This document shows positions 49,501 to 56,927 of a stretch of 56,927 nt of DNA, one piece after another. Within the stretch, counting starts at the first letter, position 1. Each line of letters opens with the position of its first letter. The translations under genes and the position numbers were made by a program. The DNA is taken from positions 37,318 to 94,244 of the forward strand of contig JAHFKW010000004.1 of NCBI GenBank assembly GCA_023245145.1. The letters run 5' to 3'. Under the pieces are notes generated by a model. The model was not told the origin of the DNA, searched no databases, and saw nothing but the letters and a program-made list of their open reading frames with translations. The DNA is from Candidatus Staskawiczbacteria bacterium (lineage in GTDB: Bacteria > Patescibacteriota > Minisyncoccia > Minisyncoccales > Staskawiczbacteraceae).

Positions 49501-52165
49501 TCCAGTTGGCGGATGAACCACTTCCCACCCAGTATCTATTGCAAGGCACGGCGGTAAATACCCACCCGCTACCGGCATTAGTGTTGGCTTGGTTGTCGGT
49601 TGAATGGGTGCCGGCGTACCAAGTTGAGCTTGGAGTTGCTACCGAATGCTGAATATTTAAATAATCGCTGGAAATAGTCCCTCCACCGGATTTTACAAGG
49701 GCGTGAGTGGCGGTGGTGTCACTGTTGATGCTAATTAAATTACCCGCAGTTCCGGAGACGGTGAAAGTGGTTACCGTAGTAGTAGTTCCGGCGGTAAATA
49801 AAATAGAGTGGGCGGCAGAACCGTCATCTTTGAAATCAGCGAAGGTGTTACTTCCAGTTAAACTATTGGAGCCGGTGCTGGAGCCTCGGGAGAACCAAAT
49901 ATTGTTGTAGGTTTTACCTCCACCATAGAAAGAAGTACTAGAGTTACTGGTAGAGGTAACTTTTATGGTTGAGGTGTTGGCAGTAAGAGTTAAACCGGTA
50001 GTTGTGGAAGTGTCCCAAAAATTGCCAATACTTAAAAAAGTCCACGTACCCGAACCCATGGTAATGGTGCGAGTGTTAGAGTTGGATGAGGACAAAGTAT
50101 TGTATGCAGTGAAGTTGTTGTTATTGGCATTGAAGGTGCCATTGTTTAATGTAAAAATACCTCCACAAATAAAATTATCGCTCAACGTAAGCGTTCCCCC
50201 TATCATTTGCTCGGTTACATCACCCAAAGTTTTTGTGGCGGAGGTTATAGTATAAGAACTTCTGCCTTCAAACACCAAGTCATCAGTATCGGCAGTGATT
50301 GTCATTCCGGAAATAAGCGTGAGACTACCATACATGGTACCTGCTATACCAGAACCACCCGAAGATGCACTAATGTCCCAAGTTGGGGTGTTGGTTGCCC
50401 CGGTCCAAACAATGGTTTTACCAATACGAGGCATGTCGGCAGTTACAGTTTGACTGCCGGCAGAAAAAGAATTGGCATCAAAGGTGGCGTTGTCTTGAGG
50501 TAAGGGAACGCGACCCGAATCAGCGGAGCCTCCGCTAGAGCTTGCCCATTCGGCCGATGTTGACCAATTTCCCGCTCCCCCAACCCAATAATTTGTCTGG
50601 GCAGTAGTAAAAGTAATGCCCGAGTTTCCACCGGCGTCTCCGCAAAGGCCGGTAATAGCCGAACAATCGTAGCTTTCGACTAGGGTAATATCCTGGAGGT
50701 CAACGTTTTGCCAATTAGAAATGACTCCCGTATTGGTAATGGTGCGAGCTGTGCCCAGAGTACTGCTTTTTACTAAGAGCCTATCGGTGGTGGTACTACT
50801 ACCGGACAGGGCAAAGGTGTAAGTTACTGTTTGGTCGGCAGAAAGTATTAAACTATCGGTTTTAACGGCGCTAGCCGTTCTATCTAGCTGGTTAAAGGTG
50901 TTGACCCCCGTTATTGTGACGCTACCAGATCCATGCATGATTACAGCACCATAGGTTTGATCACCCCCTGCAAATGTAGAATCCGTACCGTTAAAATATA
51001 TAGCACTAGTGCTACCGCTAAAGGTGAGATTGGTTGCATCCAGATTCCAAGCCGTTCCCACTCCGGCAATATTAATTGCAGAATTTCCAAGAGTGAGACT
51101 TCTAACAAACCCACTACTCGAGTTTAATTTACCAATATATAAAGTATAGCCGTTAGTATTAAAAGTTCCTTTAGTGAGGGTAACCGTAGCGGTGGCATCG
51201 GTACTGAAGCCACTTGTAAGTATCCAAGAACCATTGGAACTAGCGTTGAAGGTGATGTTTCCCACTGTTGCACTGCTAAAGTTAATAGTTTGCTGGTCAA
51301 CAGAAGTGGAAATAAATGAAATGGCCGAGCTAGTGGCACTACCTAAAAGATAGACACCACTAAAAATGAGCGCATTACTATTGGCTCCGGTCGTGCCATC
51401 GCCAATTGAAAGTGTGACATTGGCATTATGAGTCAGTGTGTTCAGATAACCAGTCATATCTAAACTGCGGATGGTGATATCTGCAGAAAGGGTTGAGTCG
51501 CTAGCACCGCCCCCAACACCATCAAAAAATACATCGGTGGTGGTGGTTGGTACTGAAGCATTGTTTGAACCATTAGAAGTAGCTGACCAGTTGGTATTGC
51601 CCGTGGCGCTCCAGTTGGCAGTTGACCCACCACCTACCCAGTATCGCGAGGCATTGTGAAATTGAAGTCCGTCCTGAATGTAAGAATGGCTACCGGAAAT
51701 AATAAATTCATACCATTGTTTTGGGTCCTTGATTTTTTTAATGCTGGTGATTTTAATCTCTTTTAAATTTTCGTCATAGATATTATCTTGGACTTTTAAT
51801 TCAAAAACATGAACTAAACGCTGGCTAGCCCCGCCTTCGCCAAGGCTTCGGCGGGCGCGCCAAACAGATTGATTTTTCCAAAGTTTATAAGTGTTGTTGA
51901 TTAAGTAAAAATTATATGGATCTTGGTATTGGTAGGTACTGTCGCTGACGACATCTATTCTTTCAATGGTGTTTACCACATTTTTTCCGGATTCAAAATC
52001 ATAGGCGCTGACTTGATCACCCACTTTTACTTCAGAGATGTTTTTATAACCGGTCGGGGTTAAAATTTGACTTACAGAATCGGCACTGGCAAATAGTGGC
52101 AAGGCAAAAAAACCCGTTATGAAAAATAGTGAAAGATATAAAATTTTTAACTTAGTGGTGGTCAT
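46580..52165 (-). CDS. Giant secreted surface protein with N-terminal Hint domain
   Basis: 1861 aa. Signal peptide 1-28 (ends LFASA). Residues ~30-172 look like a Hint (Hedgehog/intein) domain: ILTPTGYKNISEVKVGDQVSAYD, EIKITSIKKIKD, SGSHSYIQDGLQFHNA, ending in His170-Asn171-Ala172, the usual C-terminal cleavage motif. A palindrome insertion (RARRSLGEGG) lies at ~103-112. The rest is Gly/Ser/Thr/Asn-rich beta repeats (two copies of a YWVGGG...NWSATGNTNW module and many GNWSNAGTFTA units, probably beta-helical) and a C-terminal Ig-like region. It likely forms an adhesin or pilus-like surface layer. Two bp after the next gene, so cotranscribed. Confidence 0.8.
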   Translation of the reverse strand: MTTTKLKILYLSLFFITGFFALPLFASADSVSQILTPTGYKNISEVKVGDQVSAYDFESGKNVVNTIERIDVVSDSTYQYQDPYNFYLINNTYKLWKNQSVWRARRSLGEGGASQRLVHVFELKVQDNIYDENLKEIKITSIKKIKDPKQWYEFIISGSHSYIQDGLQFHNASRYWVGGGSTANWSATGNTNWSATSNGSNNASVPTTTTDVFFDGVGGGASDSTLSADITIRSLDMTGYLNTLTHNANVTLSIGDGTTGANSNALIFSGVYLLGSATSSAISFISTSVDQQTINFSSATVGNITFNASSNGSWILTSGFSTDATATVTLTKGTFNTNGYTLYIGKLNSSSGFVRSLTLGNSAINIAGVGTAWNLDATNLTFSGSTSAIYFNGTDSTFAGGDQTYGAVIMHGSGSVTITGVNTFNQLDRTASAVKTDSLILSADQTVTYTFALSGSSTTTDRLLVKSSTLGTARTITNTGVISNWQNVDLQDITLVESYDCSAITGLCGDAGGNSGITFTTAQTNYWVGGAGNWSTSAEWASSSGGSADSGRVPLPQDNATFDANSFSAGSQTVTADMPRIGKTIVWTGATNTPTWDISASSGGSGIAGTMYGSLTLISGMTITADTDDLVFEGRSSYTITSATKTLGDVTEQMIGGTLTLSDNFICGGIFTLNNGTFNANNNNFTAYNTLSSSNSNTRTITMGSGTWTFLSIGNFWDTSTTTGLTLTANTSTIKVTSTSNSSTSFYGGGKTYNNIWFSRGSSTGSNSLTGSNTFADFKDDGSAAHSILFTAGTTTTVTTFTVSGTAGNLISINSDTTATHALVKSGGGTISSDYLNIQHSVATPSSTWYAGTHSTDNQANTNAGSGWVFTAVPCNRYWVGSGSSANWSATGNTNWATSSNGSNNASVPDSTCDVFFDGVGGGASNSTLSANITINSLDMTGYVNTLTHNSSVTLTVGGGGVTFKLASGMTYTLGSGTTSAITFTGTSGTTAITTNGKTVGNITFNGSGGTFELQGALTTSGNLTITAGTLDTKSGTNSAISVGGNWSNAGTFTARSGTVTFNATATGKTITTGGSSFYDLTFDGSGGGWTLQDATTVSDVLTITTGTLNGGSVTLTLSGTTGTPFPSSGGTFTASTGTVAYTGNNSGGNTTINQNVTYYNVTINNASETYVLAGSTALNNNLTITAGTLDAVSTYTLNVGGNWSNAGTFTARTSLVNLNSTSAGATLTSGGSAFYDIQIQGSGGTYTLQDDLTASYNLVIASGSTLNASSRTITLAGTDGIPFHNSGTFTASTSTVIYTGNNSGGNTTVKNLTYYNLTVNNASETYELGGNTTANNNLTITAGILDAVTGSGYSLTVGGNWSNAGTFTARVTTVTLTSTSGSATITSGGSSFYKLTQNGSGGTYTLQDALDVDNNLTITAGTLDTKSGSNYAITLAGNWSNSGTFTARSGTVTLDGTDQSITGTTTFYNLTKQEATNNSSDQTLTFTHTTTYTISNTFNLDGLDSNDELKLVSSSAGTKFTLDLTSAATANYLDVKDSQTSTSSATCTSCTNAGGNDDGESAPHWIFASPTYDQKHFRFYSDNLVPAGLNTANPLAAEDTNYDVGIATTFRLRIETANTGTVAGSITRRLEFKEDSGSWTQITTGTNNVRLSNSSNFTDGDATTSRLTAVGTFMAGQGKDTGSDTSSISLTNAYNTEDEYSLILQSGAAGHAYTFRITNAGVALDTYTVTPAINTPDATAPVPSSFNPATSSTIRTATPTITYSLDEPGDCKASTTNASYDSMSGADCTGDGSSAGSCTMPSLGSNGSKTIYFACQDVWSNKDTSLTTHSVTYTLTLSSGLTPTFNFKGGIRVKGNTIFK
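51829..51861. repeat. In-frame palindromic element within the Hint domain
   Basis: CCGCCTTCGCCAAGGCTTCG core, reverse orientation to alaS, translated as ARRSLGEGG. It sits where Hint/intein domains tolerate insertions. Confidence 0.8.
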
Positions 52166-52167
52166 TG

Positions 52168-55100
52168 TTATTTTGTGATAAAAATAAAACGATTAATTAA
52201 GGATTTTGCGCTGGCATTACTGGCAGACTGAAAAGAATCAATCAATGATGCCATTTTTGATATATTTTGAAATAGTTGTTGAACGCCACCCTCAAATAAT
52301 CCGGCTGGATTGAATATCCATATTTGATTAAAAGAATCCAATAGTGAAACTAATGACTGACGAGCCTCTTTATCAAATTGCTGAATTATTTCTAGGGAAA
52401 TAGATACATCCTGAATAATTACTTTTCCCAAAGCAATGCTAGAATGATTTAGTCCACCCACAAAGTTTATTATAAATGTTGTCGGATTAAAAATCCAGAC
52501 GTATTGTATCGGTTCATATACCTGCAAAATCACCAATTGTCCCGCAAAGTGAGTAAAGTCTTTGGCCCTTTGTATTAAAGCGGCCGATGAATTTTCAAGA
52601 AGGTTAACCGGAATAATAGATTCAGCTGGCACCGGTGAAGGCTCAACCGGCGCTATCGGCTCAACAACATTCTCTTGTGATTTTTCTACTGGCACCTCTT
52701 CTACTGGGTTTTCTTTGATTGGTGCTTCTTCTTTGACCTCTTGTGGAATTTCCGGTGCCGAGTTAACTGATTGTTGTTGCTCCAATTGTTGTTCAACTTG
52801 AGATTTTACTTCCTGCTCTATTTGATTTTGAGCCTGCTGGGTTACCTGTGATACCACTTCGCTGGCAGCCTGGGTGGCAGCTTGCGTCGCCGCTTGATTG
52901 GCAGCAATTTCAACTGCTTTTTGCACAGTTTCTTTGGCCTGTTGTTCTAAATTAGTATCTGCCACCGCCACCTGGACCGATCCGCACTCGCCTTTAGCTT
53001 TTTGCCAATCACCATTTTTAATCCAAGTACAATACACATCCCCACTTTCCGAATCCACCATTTCCAGTTTTTCTATTCTAGCAGTTTTAACACTTAATTT
53101 ATCAACCACCAAGTCTTTCATGCTAGTGACACCATTTTTAACACTAATACCCAAAGAAAATAATGCATTGGTTACTTTCTCCAATAGAGTTTCTATGCTT
53201 GAATCTGTGCTTGAGTTTAAGGCGGCCAGTTCCGCAGGGGTCATAGCACCAGTTTGACCTTTTAATTCTTTAAGTAATTCGGCTTTAACACTGCCCCATT
53301 TTACCCAAACACCGTGAAGAGCCTTGTCTTCAAAAGTTTGGTTAATCATTCCCAGCACAATATCTCCTTCTTGAATTTGATCTCCGGAAATAGGATCTAT
53401 AGTTTCAAAATCCGGAATTTGAAAACCGGCGGTCTGGGCCACATAATGCCAGGCGCTACCATAACGAAAATACAGTCTGCCATTGGTTGAATCAATTACT
53501 AAAGAACCATTGGCATCCGACTCGGAAGCCGCTCCGGCCTTGACTCTGGTTACCAATGTTCCCGCCGTACTGCCCCCCAAAGTTAATGTGCCGGTGGTTG
53601 AAAGATTCAAAGAACCAAAATCAATGGCAGTGACACCAGTACCGGAAGTTACTGCTACCGTATTGGCTGAAGTTTCAAAATCAAACTTTAAACTTTCATT
53701 GTTGCTACCGCCCGACCCACCAAACACTAACGTGCCTGTACTACCTAAAATAGTAGCATCACCGGTAATCGCTGAAGTTAAGTTGATTTGTCCGCCAGTA
53801 GTTGCGGAAGTGGTGGCAATGGTTAAATCTCCGTTGCTGGCAGTAGTGAAAGCCGAATAATTTGAAGAATCATATTTTAAAGTAGCTTGTGCTCCACCAG
53901 TATTGGTTAACGCCACAGAAGTTCCGGTAGCAGCTCCTAAAACTGGCGTGACAAAAGTGGGTGTGGTGGCAAACGCTAAAGCTCCACTACCCGTCTCGTC
54001 GGAAATCACTCCTGCCAATTCGGAACTGCTGGTGGCAGCGAAAGCACTTAATTTATTGGCGGTGTAGGCCACGGTTCCACCAGCACCAAAAGCTACCGAT
54101 GAGCTATCGGTACCAGTGAAGGTAAGAGTATTGGAAGCAGTTAAGGTTTTACTATTGGCAATCGTTAAAGTACCAGTACTTGAAGTAACAGCCAGTCCAT
54201 TAATGCTGGTGGCGGTGGCGGCTCCAAGAACGGGGGTGGTGAAAGTGGGGCTAGTGGCAAAGACCAAAAGACCCGAGCCAGTTTCGTCCGTCACTGCCGA
54301 AGCTAGGTTGGCACTGGATGGAGTGGCTAGAAAGGTGGCTACTCCCGTTCCTAATCCACTGACTCCGGTGGAAATCGGTAATCCGGTGGCGTTGGTCAGT
54401 GTACCCGAGGTAGGAGTACCTAAGATAGGGGTAACAAAGGTGGGGCTGGTGGCAAAGACAGCGGCGCCACTCCCCGTTTCATCAGATAAGGAGGTAGCTA
54501 GGGCGGAGGAAGTGATGGAACCGGTGGCGGTGCCGTAAAGAGTTCCACTGGTTGGCAAGGTGACGTTGGTGGTGGCGGTGGAAGTTAGGGTGGTGGAAAA
54601 GTTACCACTCAAAATTAAAGCGGCAGAAGAGTTGTTGGGGATGGTAAGAGTACCGGCGGTGGAGGTAATGGTCAGTCCGTTAATGCTGGTGGCGGTGGCA
54701 GCTCCCAGGACCGGGGTGACAAGGGTGGGCGAGGTGGAAAAGACTAAGTTGGTGGAGGTGGTGCCGGTGGTTCCCGCCGCTGAATATCCCGTAATGTTAT
54801 TAAATGCCGTAATACTAGCCGAAGAAGCATTGGTTCCACCATTGGCCACAGGTAAAACTCCCGACACATCCGCTGTTAAACTGACAGCGGAAGAAGAAAG
54901 TACGCCACCGGAGCTTAAGTGACCAATGCCACTACCAAGTCCGCTGAAAGTAATTGTTCCCGAAGAAGTAATTCCTGTGGCGGCGGCGATAGCTCCTGAA
55001 GAATTCACCTGAAAGGCATCGCTAGCGCCCACGGTCAAAAGGGCTGTTGGTGAAGTGTCTCCAATGCCCACATTTCCGGCATTTACAATCAAACCGTAGT

Positions 55101-56927
55101 TAGCGGTGGTGGCTCCGCTGGCATTTAAGTACAAACCCACATTAGTTCCGGAGGTAGCGTTGGTGTGCGTGTTGGAAATTTGAGCACCATAGGTGGTGAT
55201 GGCGTTGGTTGCGTTGGCACCGGCAGTGAGAATATTGAGGGCAGTTTGACTGGCTGCGGCGGCGGTACCGGAAACTTGGAGGTCAACTAACAATCCCGAT
55301 GTTAATGATGAAGAGGCAACGTAAAGACCCGTGCCAGTGGTGAGTGTGTTGGCGGAAAGACTTAATGCTCCCGAAGTAGTAGTTCCTGTAATATTTTTTG
55401 ATAATTGAGTGAAATTGCCATTCAGGCTCATACCGCCTTGGTACAAATTATTAGCAGAGAATGGGATGTAATCGGTTTTACCGGAGGTCATAACGCGGTT
55501 AGTGCCAGTACCAGCCACTGCTACAAATAGACCGTTGCCATAGGTGACGTAATACCATTCGTTCGCCTCGGCGGCGGAGCGGGCGGTCCAGGTGATTCCA
55601 TCGGGGGAGGTCATAACGCGGTTGGTGCCGGTTCTGGCAACCGCTACGAATAGGCCGTTACCGTAAGTGACGGAGTACCATATATTTGACTCGGCGGCGG
55701 AGCGGGCGGTCCAGGTGATTCCATCGGGGGAGGTCATAACGCGGTTGGTGCCAGAATCCGCAACTGCTACGAATAAACCGTTGCCGTAAACAATAGAGAA
55801 CCATTCATTTGCCTCGGCGGCGGAGCGGGCGGTCCAAGTGATTCCATCGGGGCTGGTTTGGACACGATTGGTACCAGATTGAGCTACAGCCACGAAGAGA
55901 CCATTACCGTAGGTAACTGAAAACCACGCATTTGCCTCGGCGGCGGAGCGGGCGGTCCAGGTGATTCCATCGGGGCTGGTCATAATAGGGTTAGTGCCAT
56001 CAGCAGAAACTGCCACGAATAATCCATTGCCATATGTGACTGAGTACCAAGAATTTGCCTCGGCGGCGGAGCGGGCGGTCCAGGTGATTCCATCGGGGCT
56101 GGTTTGGACACGATTGGTACCACTAGTGGCAACCGCTACGAATAGGCCGTTACCGTAAGTGACGGAGTACCATATATTTGCCTCCGCCGCGCTTCGGGCG
56201 GTCCAAGAGGCCCCTTTGGTAATAAGTGTTCCGGAAATAATAGGATCTGTTAATGTCGGACTCGTACCAAATACCAAAGCTCCACTCCCCGTTTCATCAG
56301 ATAAGGAAGTAGCTAGGGCGGAGGAAGTGATGGAACCGGTGGCGGTGCCGTAAAGAGTTCCACTGGTTGGCAAGGTGACGTTGGTGGTGGCGGTGGAAGT
56401 TAGGGTGGTGGAAAAGTTACCACTCAAAATTAAAGCGGCAGAAGAGTTGTTGGGGATGGTAAGAGTACCGGCGGTGGAGGTAATGGTCAGTCCGTTAATG
56501 CTGGTGGCGGTGGCAGCTCCCAGGACCGGGGTGACAAGGGTGGGCGAGGTGGAAAAGACTAAGTTGGTGGAGGTGGTGCCGGTGGTTCCCGCCGCTGAAT
56601 ATCCCGTAATGTTATTAAATGCCGTAATACTAGCCGAAGAAGCATTGGTTCCACCATTGGCCACAGGTAAAACTCCCGACACATCCGCTGTTAAACTGAC
56701 AGCGGAAGAAGAAAGTACGCCACCGGAGCTTAAGTGACCAATGCCACTACCAAGTCCGCTGAAAGTAATTGTTCCCGAAGAAGTAATTCCTGTGGCGGCG
56801 GCGATAGCTCCTGAAGAATTCACCTGAAAGGCATCGCTAGCGCCCACGGTCAAAAGGGCTGTTGGTGAAGTGTCTCCAATGCCCACATTTCCGGCATTTA
56901 CAATCAAACCGTAGTTAGCGGTGGTGG
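52168..56927 (-). CDS. Giant repeat protein, N-terminus beyond the window
   Basis: More than 1580 aa, open at the right edge. Phage tail-fibre-like low-complexity repeats (GSGALVFGTSPTL, VLGAATATSINGLTIT) occur throughout. Six ~41-aa modules (WTARSAAEAN.WYSVTYGNGLFVAVA..GTNR.TSPDGIT) at 55480-56210 resemble beta-propeller blades. A C-terminal region has one apparent collar/tail segment (LYFRYGSAWHYVAQTAGF), a coiled coil (EQQAKETVQKAVEIAANQAA), an E/P/V-rich linker and a C-terminal domain with aromatic IWIFNP motifs that may associate with the membrane. Probably an extracellular fibre or adhesin made with its neighbour. Confidence 0.75.
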   Translation of the reverse strand, partial: TTANYGLIVNAGNVGIGDTSPTALLTVGASDAFQVNSSGAIAAATGITSSGTITFSGLGSGIGHLSSGGVLSSSAVSLTADVSGVLPVANGGTNASSASITAFNNITGYSAAGTTGTTSTNLVFSTSPTLVTPVLGAATATSINGLTITSTAGTLTIPNNSSAALILSGNFSTTLTSTATTNVTLPTSGTLYGTATGSITSSALATSLSDETGSGALVFGTSPTLTDPIISGTLITKGASWTARSAAEANIWYSVTYGNGLFVAVATSGTNRVQTSPDGITWTARSAAEANSWYSVTYGNGLFVAVSADGTNPIMTSPDGITWTARSAAEANAWFSVTYGNGLFVAVAQSGTNRVQTSPDGITWTARSAAEANEWFSIVYGNGLFVAVADSGTNRVMTSPDGITWTARSAAESNIWYSVTYGNGLFVAVARTGTNRVMTSPDGITWTARSAAEANEWYYVTYGNGLFVAVAGTGTNRVMTSGKTDYIPFSANNLYQGGMSLNGNFTQLSKNITGTTTSGALSLSANTLTTGTGLYVASSSLTSGLLVDLQVSGTAAAASQTALNILTAGANATNAITTYGAQISNTHTNATSGTNVGLYLNASGATTANYGLIVNAGNVGIGDTSPTALLTVGASDAFQVNSSGAIAAATGITSSGTITFSGLGSGIGHLSSGGVLSSSAVSLTADVSGVLPVANGGTNASSASITAFNNITGYSAAGTTGTTSTNLVFSTSPTLVTPVLGAATATSINGLTITSTAGTLTIPNNSSAALILSGNFSTTLTSTATTNVTLPTSGTLYGTATGSITSSALATSLSDETGSGAAVFATSPTFVTPILGTPTSGTLTNATGLPISTGVSGLGTGVATFLATPSSANLASAVTDETGSGLLVFATSPTFTTPVLGAATATSINGLAVTSSTGTLTIANSKTLTASNTLTFTGTDSSSVAFGAGGTVAYTANKLSAFAATSSSELAGVISDETGSGALAFATTPTFVTPVLGAATGTSVALTNTGGAQATLKYDSSNYSAFTTASNGDLTIATTSATTGGQINLTSAITGDATILGSTGTLVFGGSGGSNNESLKFDFETSANTVAVTSGTGVTAIDFGSLNLSTTGTLTLGGSTAGTLVTRVKAGAASESDANGSLVIDSTNGRLYFRYGSAWHYVAQTAGFQIPDFETIDPISGDQIQEGDIVLGMINQTFEDKALHGVWVKWGSVKAELLKELKGQTGAMTPAELAALNSSTDSSIETLLEKVTNALFSLGISVKNGVTSMKDLVVDKLSVKTARIEKLEMVDSESGDVYCTWIKNGDWQKAKGECGSVQVAVADTNLEQQAKETVQKAVEIAANQAATQAATQAASEVVSQVTQQAQNQIEQEVKSQVEQQLEQQQSVNSAPEIPQEVKEEAPIKENPVEEVPVEKSQENVVEPIAPVEPSPVPAESIIPVNLLENSSAALIQRAKDFTHFAGQLVILQVYEPIQYVWIFNPTTFIINFVGGLNHSSIALGKVIIQDVSISLEIIQQFDKEARQSLVSLLDSFNQIWIFNPAGLFEGGVQQLFQNISKMASLIDSFQSASNASAKSLINRFIFITK
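54467..55112. repeat. 640-bp direct repeat, internal copy
   Basis: Matches 56282-56927 at an offset of 1815 bp; by eye only one base differs (G at 54493, A at 56308). The repeat continues to the window edge. It encodes the NGLTITSTAGTLTIP to NAGNVGIGDTSP region. Confidence 0.9.
56282..56927. repeat. 640-bp direct repeat, edge copy
   Basis: Second copy of 54467-55112, cut by the window end, so the true repeat is longer. Confidence 0.9.

Noticed and set aside
46580-52165. Sortase-anchored (LPxTG) or autotransporter surface protein
   Set aside because: No LPxTG motif, hydrophobic C-terminal anchor or outer-membrane barrel is visible at the C-terminus.
53483-56737. Long plus-strand ORFs opposite the giant repeat protein
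   Set aside because: They are Val/Glu-rich mirror images of the repetitive minus-strand gene and repeat with the same period, so they are antisense shadows.
1-56927. Reassigned UGA codon
   Set aside because: Long conserved genes such as fusA, tuf and rpsC contain no in-frame UGA, so the standard bacterial code applies.

Overview
The window is a 57 kb piece of a bacterial chromosome that looks like a Candidate Phyla Radiation (Patescibacteria, probably Parcubacteria-like) genome. The reasons are a compact S10-spc-alpha ribosomal cluster with no L30 gene between S5 and L15, trimmed aminoacyl-tRNA synthetases, an RNA polymerase alpha subunit without a C-terminal domain, very short intergenic spacers, and large repetitive surface proteins. 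The standard code is used: long genes contain no in-frame UGA. Most genes lie on the minus strand.

Layout. 1-8.6 kb: truncated cyclopropane fatty acid synthase, tRNA-Thr(CGU), an FtsB-like protein, then a minus-strand run holB-frr-rseP-proS-mreB-gatC-gatA. 8.6-13.6 kb: autonomous plus-strand accessory genes, a Cas2/PaaX-like gene flanked by two special 38-bp sites, a second mreB and murA. 13.6-17.6 kb: infA-rpmJ-rpsM-rpsK-rpsD-rpoA-rplQ-rplM-rpsI. 17.7-25.7 kb: accessory genes, a MazF-like toxin, a baseplate-J-like membrane protein, minimal alaS, a hairpin-dense transcription unit with a perfect promoter, tpiA, map and two P-loop kinases. 25.9-37.7 kb: tuf-rpsJ-(attenuator)-rplC to secY. 37.8-39.8 kb: small accessory genes, a toxin-antitoxin pair and two cassette-like genes that share promoter and terminator sequences. 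39.8-43.3 kb: fusA, rpsG and rpsL, with an odd fusA leader. 43.3-57 kb: a membrane metalloprotease, rpmB, an O-antigen-ligase/TPR protein and two giant extracellular proteins, the second running off the window.

The core encodes translation, protein secretion and cell-wall synthesis. Interleaved are short monocistronic genes, each with its own TTGACA/TATAAT-type promoter, good Shine-Dalgarno and GC-rich terminator, so they behave as self-contained cassettes. Two repeat systems run through everything: palindromic elements inserted in frame in essential genes (alaS, rpsC, rpmC, rplW, rplC, tpiA and the Hint domain of a surface protein), and intergenic spacers built from 7-8 nt motifs arranged as inverted repeats.

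The strongest candidate for an undescribed system is the 640-bp unit at 8944-9583. A single Cas2/PaaX-like gene lies between two 38-bp dyads that share a central core of at least 20 bp and have exchanged half-sites, as expected for attL/attR of a minimal site-specific mobile element. Secondary candidates are the structured-RNA locus at 21.7-22.5 kb, and the fusA leader, which carries a decoy copy of the EF-G N-terminus and an antisense small RNA unit.
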